Assembly: GCF_001428665.1 (NCBI RefSeq)
Contig: NZ_LMIJ01000016.1
Coordinates: 8,512-72,511, forward strand
Source: Acidovorax sp. Root219
GTDB taxonomy: Bacteria > Pseudomonadota > Gammaproteobacteria > Burkholderiales > Burkholderiaceae_C
Direction: 5' to 3'
DNA length: 64,000 bases
Below, one piece after another: positions 49,436-58,757 of this stretch (its first letter is position 1; the number at the start of each line of letters is the position of its first letter). Position numbers and translations under genes: made by a program. The notes under the pieces were generated by a model. That model made no database searches. It saw nothing but the letters and a program-made list of their open reading frames with translations, and had not been told where the DNA came from.

Positions 49436-52400
49436 ATGCGCATCCGCGAACTCAAGCTGATCCGGTACGGCAAATTCACCGACCGTCACCTGTCGCTGCC
49501 CCAGCAGCCCAGAGACATCCATCTGATCGTGGGCCCCAACGAAGCCGGCAAGTCCACCGTCCGCTCGGCCATCGGAGACTGGTTGTTCGGCATTCCTGTC
49601 CGAACGTCGTTAGGGTTCCTGCACCCGATGTCCGAGCTGCGGATCGGCGGCGTGCTGGAACGCATGGCAACGGGCACGGCAGTGCAACAGCAACTGGCCT
49701 ACGACCGCACCAAGGGCAACAAGAACACCGTGCGCTCGCCCGACGACGCGGCACTGTCGGAGGCGGTGCTGCAGCCCTGGCTGGGAGGGATGCAGCTCAA
49801 CGCCTTCCAGCGTATGTATGCGCTGGACCACTCCACGCTCGTCGAAGGCGGTGCTGGCATCCTGTCGGCATCGGATGACGTCGGGCGGCTGCTGTTTCAG
49901 TCGGCCGCTGGCATTGAAGGACTCGCCAATGTCCTGCAGAAGCTAGAAGCGGAAGCGGATGCCTTGTGGGGACCGAAGAAAGCCGGCTCTCGGCTCTACT
50001 ACCAAGCACTCCAGAGCCACGAAGCTGCGAGCGCAGAGCTGAAGCAGGCCGTTCTCAAAACCAAGGATTGGAAAACCCAGCACGACGCCTTGCTAGCAAT
50101 CGAGCAGGCCCTCGCCGACACCCGCCAGCGCGACAGGGACACCCGCCAGCAGCTGAACCAACTGGAACGCATTCGCCGCGTGCGGCCCATGCTGCAAGCG
50201 CTGGATGCTGCCCAGGCCCAAAGGGAAGCACTGGGCCTCACTGACGACGTTCCGCTACTGCCAGAGAGCGCATCCTCCACCATTCGAGATGCGGCCCAGG
50301 CGATGGCCCTGGCGCACGTAGAGATCCAGCGCCTCGCACAGGAGAGCTCTGCGCTGCGCACCCAACTCGAGGGCATCCAAGTTGACCAGGCTCTGCTGAC
50401 TCTGGCCGCGGATATCACCGACCTCAACGAACGCAGGCTGCAGTACCGCAGCCACCGAACGGACATCGTCAAGCGCACCGAAGAGATCCAGACCCACTGG
50501 ACTCGGGTGAAAGAGCTCGCCGGCGGTTTGGGTTGGACGACCGACACCGAAGACGCGGTGCGCAGGCGCCTGCCGGCGGTGACCACGCGCAGCCGACTGG
50601 TGAGCCTGCTCAAAGAGCGAGGCACATTGAACCAGCAACTGCGCAGCGCCCAATCCGCGCTGACCGATCGCGAGCAGCAGATGGAGCAGGCGCAGCAAGC
50701 GCTGGAGCGCCTGGTTGCGCGCGAGGTACATCCAGGGCTGGCAGGCTCTGTCGAGAAGGCGCTGAAACTCGGCGACCATGCCGGAGCAGTCTCCCAGCTG
50801 GCTCAGAAGGCGAATGCACAGAGGGCATCCCTTGCGACTGCCCTGGCCGGCCTTGGCAAGTGGCGAGCCGAACCGGACGCTCTCGCAGGTATGCTCGTGC
50901 CCGACGACGCCGTGGTGCAGGGCCTGCTGGATGAGAGCCGCACTGGAGTCGCCGAGGCCCAGGCGCTGCAGGACGCGGCAGCGACGAAAGCACAGGAGTT
51001 GCAACGGCTGGAGTTGGAGCTGCAGCAGTTCGTCCAGGACTTTCAGCCGGTGACCCGAGAACAGGTCGACGAGGCCCGCCGGTCACGAGACCAGGAGTGG
51101 CGGGCGATCAAGGCCGCGCCAAGCGAACTGACCGCCAAGGCCAATGCCTATGAGCAATGGGTGGGCAAGGCCGATGGGCTCGCTGACACCAGGCTTGATC
51201 GCGTCCAACATGAAGCGACCCACCGGTCCAGGGCCGAACGCATCGAGCATGTGCGTCTGGAGCTGCAGGGACAGCAGACACGGCTGCAGGCCGCAAATGA
51301 CCGGATCGAGGCCCGAACGCGCCAATGGCAAACCTTGGCGGAGGCGAGTGGACTGCCACAGTTGCCGCTTGAGATGGCGCCGGTGTGGCTGCGCCAACGC
51401 AGGACAATTCTGGAGATTGGTGCCGACCTGGGCCAACTCGACCAGCAGCACAAGGATCTGCTGACCGCCGGTGTCGAACTCGCAACTGCCCTCTGGTCGA
51501 TGCTGAGCGGTGCCGCGGAAGAGACTGAGATGCCCACCCTCCACGACGGCCTGCAGCGAGCACGCAAGCTGCTGGCTGCAGTCGACCAGGCGCAAGGCCA
51601 GCGCAGCGCGCTGGAGCAGCAGGTGGCCGACGCCCAGAACAGCGTTCCCAGACTGCAGAGCTTGGTGCAGCAAGCGCAGTCAGCGTGGAGCGAGTGGGAG
51701 ACCGCTTGGCAGGCTGCCGTGAAAGCCGCAGGCTACGAGAGTGCGGCGACGGCTGGCCAGATCGAAGCGGAGTTCGAAGCAATCCAAGAGGTTGAACGGT
51801 TGCTGACCCTGATCCGCAGTATCCGCAGTGAGCGCATTGAACCCATGCAGATGGATCTCTCCGACCTGAAAGCGTCCGCAGAGGCCCTTGCTCAGCGTGT
51901 CGCCCTGGACTTGGTCGAGCAAGATGCCGACGTAATCGCCCAGGAACTCTTCGCGCGCCTCACGACCGCCAAGCAGTCCGAGAAGACGCAACGCGAACTG
52001 CGGACCAGGCAAGCCCAGGTCGAGGCCGAGCTCGCCGAGGTCCAGCAGCGCCAAGCAACTCAGAACGCGCGCTTGGCGCCATTGATGGCCACGGCAGGTG
52101 TGGACGATATCAACGCGCTCGCCGCGGCAGCCGAGCAGTCCGAACAGCGCCGAGCCTTTGAAGCCAAAGTAGATGCAGCCCAGTCCGACCTGGTGCACGG
52201 CGGGGATGGACTGGGCCTGGAGCAACTCCGCCAAGAGGCGCAAGGCGTCGCTCCCGACGAGCTGATGGCAGAGATCGAGCGACTGGGCGCACAGTCCGCG
52301 CAACTGGTCGAAGAGATCGCCCAGCTAAGCAGCCAGCACGGAACCCAGCGCAAAGCTTTCGAGGCTTTGGACGGCACAGACGCCGCGGCGAGGGCCGATG

Positions 52401-52918
52401 CACGCCGCCAGGAGGCGGTCGCTTCAATGGCGGATGCGGCCGAGCGTTACCTCAAGCTGCACACGGCAGCGCGCCTGCTGAAATGGTCGATGGAGAAATT
52501 CCGCGAGACGAGACAGGGTCCGATGCTTGCCAAGGCCTCGGCAACGTTCAACACCCTGACCCTGGGTTCGTTCGAGCGCCTGCTCGTTGACTCCGCTGAC
52601 GAGAAACCCAAGCTCTTCGGGATTCGTCCCAATGGTGCACAGGTTGAGGTATCGGGGATGAGCGAAGGGTCCCGGGACCAGCTGTATCTGGCACTGCGTC
52701 TCTCGGCCCTGGAGCTGCAGATCGAGCAAGGCCTGAACATGCCGCTGATCGCGGATGACCTGTTTATCAACTTCGATGACCGGCGCACTGCGGCTGGGCT
52801 TCAAGTTCTGGGTGAGCTGTCGAGGAAGATGCAGGTGATCTTCCTGACCCACCATGATCACTTGGTTCCCCTGGCCAAAGAGGTACTTGGTGAAGAGCTC
52901 AATGTGGTGACGCTCTGA
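49436..52918 (+). CDS. YhaN/SbcC-type SMC-like AAA ATPase
   Basis: An 1160-aa Rad50/SMC-like protein. The N-terminal Walker A is LIVGPNEAGKSTVRSAIGDW (residues about 31-50), and GAGILSASDDVGRLLFQSAAG follows, as in YhaN. The middle ~800 residues are Gln/Ala/Glu-rich coiled coils without an obvious CxxC zinc hook. The C-terminal lobe has the signature MSEGSRDQLYLALRLSALE, Walker B MPLIADDLFINFDD and an H-loop FLTHHDHL. It pairs with the upstream metallophosphoesterase. Such pairs process DNA ends and structures and sometimes belong to mobile or defence regions. Confidence 0.9.
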   Translation: MRIRELKLIRYGKFTDRHLSLPQQPRDIHLIVGPNEAGKSTVRSAIGDWLFGIPVRTSLGFLHPMSELRIGGVLERMATGTAVQQQLAYDRTKGNKNTVRSPDDAALSEAVLQPWLGGMQLNAFQRMYALDHSTLVEGGAGILSASDDVGRLLFQSAAGIEGLANVLQKLEAEADALWGPKKAGSRLYYQALQSHEAASAELKQAVLKTKDWKTQHDALLAIEQALADTRQRDRDTRQQLNQLERIRRVRPMLQALDAAQAQREALGLTDDVPLLPESASSTIRDAAQAMALAHVEIQRLAQESSALRTQLEGIQVDQALLTLAADITDLNERRLQYRSHRTDIVKRTEEIQTHWTRVKELAGGLGWTTDTEDAVRRRLPAVTTRSRLVSLLKERGTLNQQLRSAQSALTDREQQMEQAQQALERLVAREVHPGLAGSVEKALKLGDHAGAVSQLAQKANAQRASLATALAGLGKWRAEPDALAGMLVPDDAVVQGLLDESRTGVAEAQALQDAAATKAQELQRLELELQQFVQDFQPVTREQVDEARRSRDQEWRAIKAAPSELTAKANAYEQWVGKADGLADTRLDRVQHEATHRSRAERIEHVRLELQGQQTRLQAANDRIEARTRQWQTLAEASGLPQLPLEMAPVWLRQRRTILEIGADLGQLDQQHKDLLTAGVELATALWSMLSGAAEETEMPTLHDGLQRARKLLAAVDQAQGQRSALEQQVADAQNSVPRLQSLVQQAQSAWSEWETAWQAAVKAAGYESAATAGQIEAEFEAIQEVERLLTLIRSIRSERIEPMQMDLSDLKASAEALAQRVALDLVEQDADVIAQELFARLTTAKQSEKTQRELRTRQAQVEAELAEVQQRQATQNARLAPLMATAGVDDINALAAAAEQSEQRRAFEAKVDAAQSDLVHGGDGLGLEQLRQEAQGVAPDELMAEIERLGAQSAQLVEEIAQLSSQHGTQRKAFEALDGTDAAARADARRQEAVASMADAAERYLKLHTAARLLKWSMEKFRETRQGPMLAKASATFNTLTLGSFERLLVDSADEKPKLFGIRPNGAQVEVSGMSEGSRDQLYLALRLSALELQIEQGLNMPLIADDLFINFDDRRTAAGLQVLGELSRKMQVIFLTHHDHLVPLAKEVLGEELNVVTL

Positions 52919-52988
52919 CGGAACAAGCTGAGTTGCAAAGTCTGCCTGCTATGCTTTCTTCATCAGAATTTTGAAGCGGAGTGAAAGA

Positions 52989-53282
52989 ATGGATGCCAAT
53001 GAACGCCTGGTGGCTTTGAGCCGCATGCAGGAAACGTCGGATGCGTTCTATCGCAGTGCGGTGTCGATCGGCAACCATCCATTTATCGAGTTTGCAGGGC
53101 TCATGAATGAGTACATCTCGGCCTGCCGCGCCGCGCACGCCAAGGGCATTGATTTCACGCAGTGCAATGTCCATAACGGGCAGGTCCTGCCCCTTCATCC
53201 CGTGATGTCGGACTACATCAATGAGAAGCTGGAGTGCATCTTCTCTGGGGCGAAGGTGCTTGAGGCCAGCGAGACGGCCTGA
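52989..53282 (+). CDS. Small soluble protein of unknown function
   Basis: A 97-aa protein, mostly helical (MDANERLVALSRMQETSDAFYRS), with no recognised domain. The motif HNGQVLPLHPVMSDYIN near residues 60-76 is distinctive. GGAG lies about 9 bases before the ATG; an in-frame TTG at 52971 is a less likely start. It lies 70 bases after the YhaN-like gene on the same strand and converges on the XRE gene. Confidence 0.55.
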   Translation: MDANERLVALSRMQETSDAFYRSAVSIGNHPFIEFAGLMNEYISACRAAHAKGIDFTQCNVHNGQVLPLHPVMSDYINEKLECIFSGAKVLEASETA

Positions 53283-53307
53283 GGCCGCTGAAGCCGCGCA
53301 AAAACTG

Positions 53308-53757
53308 CTACTGGGCCTCGGCCAGCAAGGCCAGAGCCTTGCGCTTTCCCAGGTCGAGAACCTCGCGGATCCGCAGCAGTTGCGCTGCGCGAGGATATGC
53401 CTTGCCGGTCTCCCAACGGTAAACCGATAGGTGGCCTGCCTGAAGCAACTTGCCCATTTCCTTGGCCGTGAGGCCCAACTCGGTGCGCTTGGCTGCCAAC
53501 CCCTCTGGTTTGAAAACCCATTTGCGGCCGCTTTTGCGCGCGGGTGCCTCTTCTTCCACGGCTGCCTTCGCAGGAGCCTTGACCTGTCGCTGTGCGGCTT
53601 TGAGCTGCGACGTCAGCGCCTTCACATCACGCTTCAGCGCGGCTATCTCGGAGCGATGGGATGTGATTGCCTTGCGCATGCCCTGGATCTCTGGCTTGAG
53701 TTCCTTGCGGGCCATGCGCACAACTTCTGCGCGGAATGCATTCGAGAAAGTATTCAT
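53308..53757 (-). CDS. XRE-family helix-turn-helix protein
   Basis: A 149-aa DNA-binding protein. Residues about 10-70 form a coiled coil (SEIAALKRDVKALTSQLKAA) followed by an Ala/Lys-rich linker. The C-terminal part carries a Cro/C1-like helix-turn-helix: GLAAKRTELGLTAKEMGKLL, then VYRWETGKAYPR. Similar proteins with an N-terminal coiled coil are common in Comamonadaceae as small predicted regulators. Targets unknown. Confidence 0.75.
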   Translation of the reverse strand: MNTFSNAFRAEVVRMARKELKPEIQGMRKAITSHRSEIAALKRDVKALTSQLKAAQRQVKAPAKAAVEEEAPARKSGRKWVFKPEGLAAKRTELGLTAKEMGKLLQAGHLSVYRWETGKAYPRAAQLLRIREVLDLGKRKALALLAEAQ

Positions 53758-53809
53758 GGACGCATTGTGTATGAATCTGCTGCGACACTTGAAAGTAGCA
53801 CTTGTAATG

Positions 53810-53841
53810 AAAAACCGCCAAAGGCCTTAAGCCTTGGCGGT
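53810..53841 (-). terminator. Rho-independent terminator after the HU gene
   Basis: Read on the minus strand ACCGCCAAGGC pairs with GCCTTTGGCGGT around a short loop and is followed by TTTTT. It lies 35 bases after the HU stop codon. Confidence 0.8.
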
Positions 53842-53875
53842 CTCTTGAATTATTTGGCTTTGGGAGCCAGAGAGA

Positions 53876-54187
53876 TTACTTGCCGGCCTTGTCTGCCTTG
53901 CGCTTCGCAGCCTTGGGATCGACTACAGCCTTGAACTTTGCACCAGCCACGAATTTCGGCACGGTCGATGCCGGAATCTTCAATGCAGCTCCGGTGGACG
54001 GGTTCTTGCCCGTGCGTGCCGCACGCTTTGCCGACTTGAAACTACCGAAGCCGACCAGCTGGACGGTATCGCCCTTCTTGACGGCGGTCTGGATGGTGTC
54101 GATCAGGGTTTCGAGGATGGCACCAGCGGCGCCCTTGGACAGGTCGTGTTTGGCGGCCAGGACTTCAACGAGATCAGCGCGGTTCAT
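53876..54187 (-). CDS. HU-family DNA-binding protein
   Basis: A 103-aa histone-like protein. The N-terminus MNRADLVEVLAAKHDLSKG, the hinge VQLVGFGSFKSAKRAARTGKN and the arm-plus-C-terminal helix (FKAVVDPKAAKRKADKAGK) are all typical. The body (about 90 aa) is followed by a short lysine-rich tail. HU bends and compacts DNA. In Burkholderiales a second hup copy of this type is common. It lies upstream of the XRE gene and 117 bases from the end of dnaE2, all on the minus strand. Confidence 0.92.
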   Translation of the reverse strand: MNRADLVEVLAAKHDLSKGAAGAILETLIDTIQTAVKKGDTVQLVGFGSFKSAKRAARTGKNPSTGAALKIPASTVPKFVAGAKFKAVVDPKAAKRKADKAGK

Positions 54188-54304
54188 AGGCTTTTAAGAA
54201 TGAGTTGGAAGGCAGTTTATAGCGCATTTGCCACGCTCGAAGGGTGGTTGCTGACATGGGTAGCGTCAGCCCGCGCGTGTCGAAAGTGATGGCGAAATTT
54301 CAGG

Positions 54305-57300
54305 CTATTTGAAATCGCGGCTCTCCAACCGCCCCAGCCTCCCCAACCATGGCGTCAGATCGACCAACCGATCCGCGATCAGATTGGTCACCTGCCCCCG
54401 CCGCTGCCACACCCCTTTGACTGCGAGCAGCCGAGACTCCAGCAGCACCTGCCGCTGTTCATCTCGCACCGACGACCAGACGATCACCTGCACAGTCCCA
54501 AACTCATCTTCCAAAGATACGAAGATGGTGCCTTTGGCCGTGGACGGCTGCTGTCGCAAGGTCACGATGCCTGCCGTGCGGATCACCCGCCCATCTGGGA
54601 TATGGCGCAAGTCACGCGATGTCAGCAGTTTCTTCGCGGCCATCCGTGGCCTCAGCAGCGCCAACGGATGCCGGCGCAAGGTCAGCCCGGTGGATGCGTA
54701 GTCCCATACGATTTCCTCGCCCTCCGGGGCCTCCTGCAGCTCCAGATACTCCTCGTTGATCGGTGCGTCCTGCAGCAGCTCCGGCGTCGAGTGCAGGCCT
54801 GCCGCGTCCCACACTTGCTGGCGGCGGTGGCCCGACAGGCTGAGCAGCGCATCTGCTGCTGCCAACAGCTTCATCTCGTGCTGTTCCAGTCGCGCGCGCA
54901 TGGCCAAGTCTTCCGCACTGTCAAATGGGCCGTTTTCACGGGCCTCGACAATGCGCGCGGCCGAAGTGGCGTGCAGGCCTGCAACCATGTGCAATCCAAG
55001 CCGCACGGCAGGGATTGTGGGCAAGTCCTCCAGCGTCGATTCGACTGCGCTGTGCATCACGTCAATCCTCCGCACTTCCACGCGGTGTCGTTTAGCGTCC
55101 TGCACAAGCTGGCTTGGCGTGTAAAAGCCCATCGGCTGAGAGTTGAGCAGTGCCGTTAGAAAGGCTGCTGGCTCGTGCCGCTTGAGCCAGCAGCTGGCAT
55201 AGACCAGTAACGCAAAGCTGGCCGCATGACTTTCCGGAAACCCGTACCCACTGAAGCCCTTGATCTGTTGGTAGATCGACTGGGCAAAGGGCTCGTCATA
55301 TCCCCGCGCCCTCATGCCCTCGATGAGCTTGGTCTGGTACTTCTCCAGTCCTCCGCGCTTCTTCCAAGCCGCCATGGCCCGCCGAAGGTCGTCGGCCTCG
55401 CCTGCTGTAAAGCCGGCAGCGACCATCGCCACCTGCATGACCTGTTCCTGGAACAGCGTTACGCCCAGGGTGCGGCTGAGCACCTGCTTCAAATCCTCAC
55501 TTGGATAGATCACAGGTTCTAGGCCCTGTCGGCGGTTGAGGTATGGATGCACCATACCGCCCTGGATCGGGCCGGGGCGCACGATGGACACGGAGATCAC
55601 GAGGTCGTAGAAGCACCGTGGCTTAAGCTTTGGCAGCATCGACATCTGCGCACGACTCTCCACCTGGAAAACGCCCACCGTGTCCGCACGAGAAATCATC
55701 TTGTACGTTTCGCGGTCCTCCACTGGAATGTCCTGCATTCCAAAGTCGTACCCCTTGCGCCTGCCCACCAGGTTCAGGGCCTTGCGGATGGCAGTGAGCA
55801 TGCCCAGGGCCAGAACATCGACCTTGAGCAAACCCACTGCATCCAGGTCGTCCTTGTCCCATTCGATGACCGTGCGGTCTTCCATGCTCGCGTTCTGGAT
55901 CGGAACCATGCGGCTGAGCAGACCGCGTGTGAGCACGAAGCCACCGGGGTGCTGTGACAGATGTCGAGGAAACCCGATGAGCTGGCTCGTCAGCAAGATG
56001 AGCTGCTTCACCGCCAAGTCGTTCTCGGACAACCCCAGCTCCTCGAAGCGCTCCAGCCGTACACCCTCGCCATCCCACCACTGGTGTCCCTTGGCCAGTG
56101 CATCTACCGTCTCCAGGCTGAAGCCCAGGGCCTTGCCCACATCGCGGATAGCTGACTTGGGTCCGTAGGTAACCGCAATCGCGGCCAGTGCAGCGCGGTC
56201 ACGTCCGTATTTGGTGTACAGGTACTGGATCACCTCTTCGCGCCGCTGGTGCTCAAAGTCAATGTCAATGTCCGGCGGCTCGTTGCGCTCCCTGCTGATG
56301 AAGCGTTCAAACAGCGTCGACATGCGATCAGGGTCCACCTCGGTCACGCCCAAGCAGTAGCAGACCACGCTATTCGCAGCGGACCCACGGCCTTGGCAAA
56401 GGATGTGCTGCGAGCGCGCGAAGCTGACGATGTCGAATACGGTGAGGAAGTAGTGCTCGTAGTGCAGGTCGCAGATCAACTCGAGCTCGTGCTCTATCTG
56501 CGCTTGCACCTTGGCGGTGATGCCGTGTGGCCAGCGGCGGCCTGCGCCTTCGTAGGTGGCCTGGCGCAGGTAGCTGGCAGGGGTGTGGCCCTCGGGAACG
56601 ACTTCGTCCGGGTACTGGTACCTCAGCTCGTCGAGACTGAAGGTGCATCGCTCGGCCACGCGAATCGTTTCAGCCAGCAATTCATCGGGGTAGGTCTGTG
56701 CCAATCGGAGGCGGCTTCGCAGATGGCGCTCGGCGCTGCGCTGCAGTTCGTAGCCGCACTCGGTTAGAGGCAGTCCTACCCTCGTGGCGGTCATCACGTC
56801 CTGTAGTGGTTTGCGGCTGCGCCGGTGCATGTGCACGTCACCCATAGCCACCAGCGGTATGGCAGTCAGCGCAGACAGCTCCCGCATGCGGTGCAGCCAC
56901 AGCTCGTCATCGATGCGGCGGTTCAGGTCCACGCCAATCCAGGTTCGCCCGATGAAGTGCGTCAAGGCCCAGCGCCCCAGCTCTTCCAGCTGCTCGTCGG
57001 TCCCTGTCCGGTCGGGTGTCACCATCACCAGGCAGTCGGCCAGCGCGTCGCCTTCGATGGTGGAGCGTTCGAGAAGGTATGTGCCTTTCTCCGCGGTGCG
57101 TCGCAACCGTGTGATGAACTGGCATAGGTTGCCGTAACCATCGAGGTTCTGCGCAAGGACCACCATCGTGAAGGGCAGGGCTGCTTCAACCCTGAACTGC
57201 GAGCCCACCAGCAACTGCAGCCCCTCCTTCTTGGCGGCAACATGCGCGCGCACGACACCGGCCAGGGTGCATTCGTCGGTGATGGCGATGGCGCTGTAGC

Positions 57301-57403
57301 CCAGTTCCTTGGCGCGCTCGACCAGTTCGTCAGGCCAACTGGCCCCGACAAGGAACGTGAAATTGGAAACGCAGCGCAGCTCTGCGTAGAAGGGTAGCGC
57401 CAT
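54305..57403 (-). CDS. dnaE2: Error-prone DNA polymerase DnaE2
   Basis: A 1032-aa C-family polymerase, the typical length of DnaE2 and shorter than DnaE1 (~1160). The PHP domain starts AELRCVSNFTFLVGASWPDE and has ITDECTLAGVVRAH; catalytic aspartates 378 and 380 lie in NEPPDIDIDFEHQRR, with GRGSAANS at 338-345 and LKVDVLALGMLTAI for the third carboxylate. An OB fold is at the C-terminus (TAGIVTLRQQPSTAKGTIFV). DnaE2 acts with ImuA and ImuB in SOS-induced lesion bypass and mutagenesis. It is the third gene of the imuA-imuB-dnaE2 operon, 28 bases after imuB. Confidence 0.95.
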   Translation of the reverse strand: MALPFYAELRCVSNFTFLVGASWPDELVERAKELGYSAIAITDECTLAGVVRAHVAAKKEGLQLLVGSQFRVEAALPFTMVVLAQNLDGYGNLCQFITRLRRTAEKGTYLLERSTIEGDALADCLVMVTPDRTGTDEQLEELGRWALTHFIGRTWIGVDLNRRIDDELWLHRMRELSALTAIPLVAMGDVHMHRRSRKPLQDVMTATRVGLPLTECGYELQRSAERHLRSRLRLAQTYPDELLAETIRVAERCTFSLDELRYQYPDEVVPEGHTPASYLRQATYEGAGRRWPHGITAKVQAQIEHELELICDLHYEHYFLTVFDIVSFARSQHILCQGRGSAANSVVCYCLGVTEVDPDRMSTLFERFISRERNEPPDIDIDFEHQRREEVIQYLYTKYGRDRAALAAIAVTYGPKSAIRDVGKALGFSLETVDALAKGHQWWDGEGVRLERFEELGLSENDLAVKQLILLTSQLIGFPRHLSQHPGGFVLTRGLLSRMVPIQNASMEDRTVIEWDKDDLDAVGLLKVDVLALGMLTAIRKALNLVGRRKGYDFGMQDIPVEDRETYKMISRADTVGVFQVESRAQMSMLPKLKPRCFYDLVISVSIVRPGPIQGGMVHPYLNRRQGLEPVIYPSEDLKQVLSRTLGVTLFQEQVMQVAMVAAGFTAGEADDLRRAMAAWKKRGGLEKYQTKLIEGMRARGYDEPFAQSIYQQIKGFSGYGFPESHAASFALLVYASCWLKRHEPAAFLTALLNSQPMGFYTPSQLVQDAKRHRVEVRRIDVMHSAVESTLEDLPTIPAVRLGLHMVAGLHATSAARIVEARENGPFDSAEDLAMRARLEQHEMKLLAAADALLSLSGHRRQQVWDAAGLHSTPELLQDAPINEEYLELQEAPEGEEIVWDYASTGLTLRRHPLALLRPRMAAKKLLTSRDLRHIPDGRVIRTAGIVTLRQQPSTAKGTIFVSLEDEFGTVQVIVWSSVRDEQRQVLLESRLLAVKGVWQRRGQVTNLIADRLVDLTPWLGRLGRLESRDFK

Positions 57404-57431
57404 GACAGTTGCCTGAAGGTCGATGCATCGT

Positions 57432-58757
57432 TCAGGCGTACAGGCCGTGAAGGAACCAGCCTGTCTCGTCCTCGGCCAGGCGGCGTTGGAAGATCCACAG
57501 CACGCCGGCGTGCCGGCTCAAGGCGATCCAGTAGTCGCGCTGCACGTTGAGCTGGCCGGCAGTTGCGCTGGTAGCCACCGAAGGCTCTCGGTGCCACCAG
57601 CCGCCTTCCACGCGGTCCGGGCCCAGCAGCAACTGCAGTTGGCCTTGGTATATCGGGCGGTGCTCCCGCTCGGCCAGACGCAGCGGTTCGGGCAGCACCC
57701 ATGCGGGCAGCGGCAGCTCGTGGCAGGGGAGCGAAGCGCGGGGGCGCGCCATCTCCGCACCCTGCCAACACTGCATCCATTCGGGGCGGTGGTCGGCATT
57801 CAGGACGGGGCGTACCACGCGATCCTTGCCCAGGCGGGCCTGCACGCGCTCCAGCACCAGGGACGTGGCTTCACCCTGGCGGATGGTCTCAGGCAGGAGC
57901 GACTTGCTCTCCTGCTTGATGGGGATGGTCTCGGAAGCAAGCAGCTCAATGTCACCGGCGGGTGCCAGCAGCTCGACCTTGGACAGGTGCTCGCTGAGCA
58001 AGCGGCCCAGGTGGTCCACGTTCTGCGTGGGCTCTGCCGTGCGCACGGTGATCTCGCCGCCAGTGCCTGCGGTCTTGGCGCGCATCGCGTCATGGGCCCA
58101 GCGAAGCGTGAACGAGGTGACGCCCATGTGCCTGGCCGCTAGCCAGCCGGACATCTGGAGTAACAAGCGGCGGGCGCCGAACATCAGTGCCATCGCGTTT
58201 TCGACACGGAACATGAACTCCAGGCGGGCACTGAAGGTTTCGGGAAGTTGCTGCCACTCGCAGACCTCGGGACGCAGTCCGTAGGCCTGGTCCAGGCTGT
58301 GAAGCAGGTCCTTGTCGAAGCGCCGACCCAGGCCACCCCGGGGCAGCTTGCGCACATCACCCAGCGTGCGTGATCCGAGGCGGTGCAGCGTGCCTTGATG
58401 GCGCGCCACGGCGGTGATCATCTCCAGCGGTAGTTTGTCGAGGATGGATGGCAGCGGGCCGGCAAAGCCATCCACCACGCGCGAGCGCACCAGAGCCAGC
58501 GCGGCGGTGCCCGTCGGGGCCCAAGCGAAGGCTTCAACGCCCAACTCACTGGCTTCCGATTCGATGCGCCCTCGCAAGTGCGACAGGCCGCCAAACAGGC
58601 GTGCGCTGGCCCCGACCTCAACCAGGACCACTTCTTCGCGCACTGCCACCCTTGGAGAGAACTGCAGCGCCCAAACAGCCAGGGAAGGCAGGTCAATGGC
58701 GGTGCAGGACTCGGTGCTGGTCTTGTGCGGTAGCAGTGCGGCCCAGATGCCGATCAT
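57432..58757 (-). CDS. imuB: ImuB, inactive Y-family polymerase-like protein
   Basis: A 441-aa DinB-like protein that in the ImuABC mutasome acts as hub, binding the beta clamp and DnaE2. The polymerase-like core is recognisable (VEVGASARLFGGLSHLR; FAWAPTGTAALALVRSR; RLGSRTLGDVRKLPRGGLGRRF). The N-terminus is short (MIGIWAALLPHKTS) and the first acidic catalytic motif of real Y polymerases is absent, in line with ImuB being non-catalytic. The C-terminus has GWWHREPSV and QRDYWIAL as in other ImuB proteins; a clamp-binding peptide candidate is QLQLLL. The gene overlaps imuA by 65 bases. Confidence 0.9.
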   Translation of the reverse strand: MIGIWAALLPHKTSTESCTAIDLPSLAVWALQFSPRVAVREEVVLVEVGASARLFGGLSHLRGRIESEASELGVEAFAWAPTGTAALALVRSRVVDGFAGPLPSILDKLPLEMITAVARHQGTLHRLGSRTLGDVRKLPRGGLGRRFDKDLLHSLDQAYGLRPEVCEWQQLPETFSARLEFMFRVENAMALMFGARRLLLQMSGWLAARHMGVTSFTLRWAHDAMRAKTAGTGGEITVRTAEPTQNVDHLGRLLSEHLSKVELLAPAGDIELLASETIPIKQESKSLLPETIRQGEATSLVLERVQARLGKDRVVRPVLNADHRPEWMQCWQGAEMARPRASLPCHELPLPAWVLPEPLRLAEREHRPIYQGQLQLLLGPDRVEGGWWHREPSVATSATAGQLNVQRDYWIALSRHAGVLWIFQRRLAEDETGWFLHGLYA

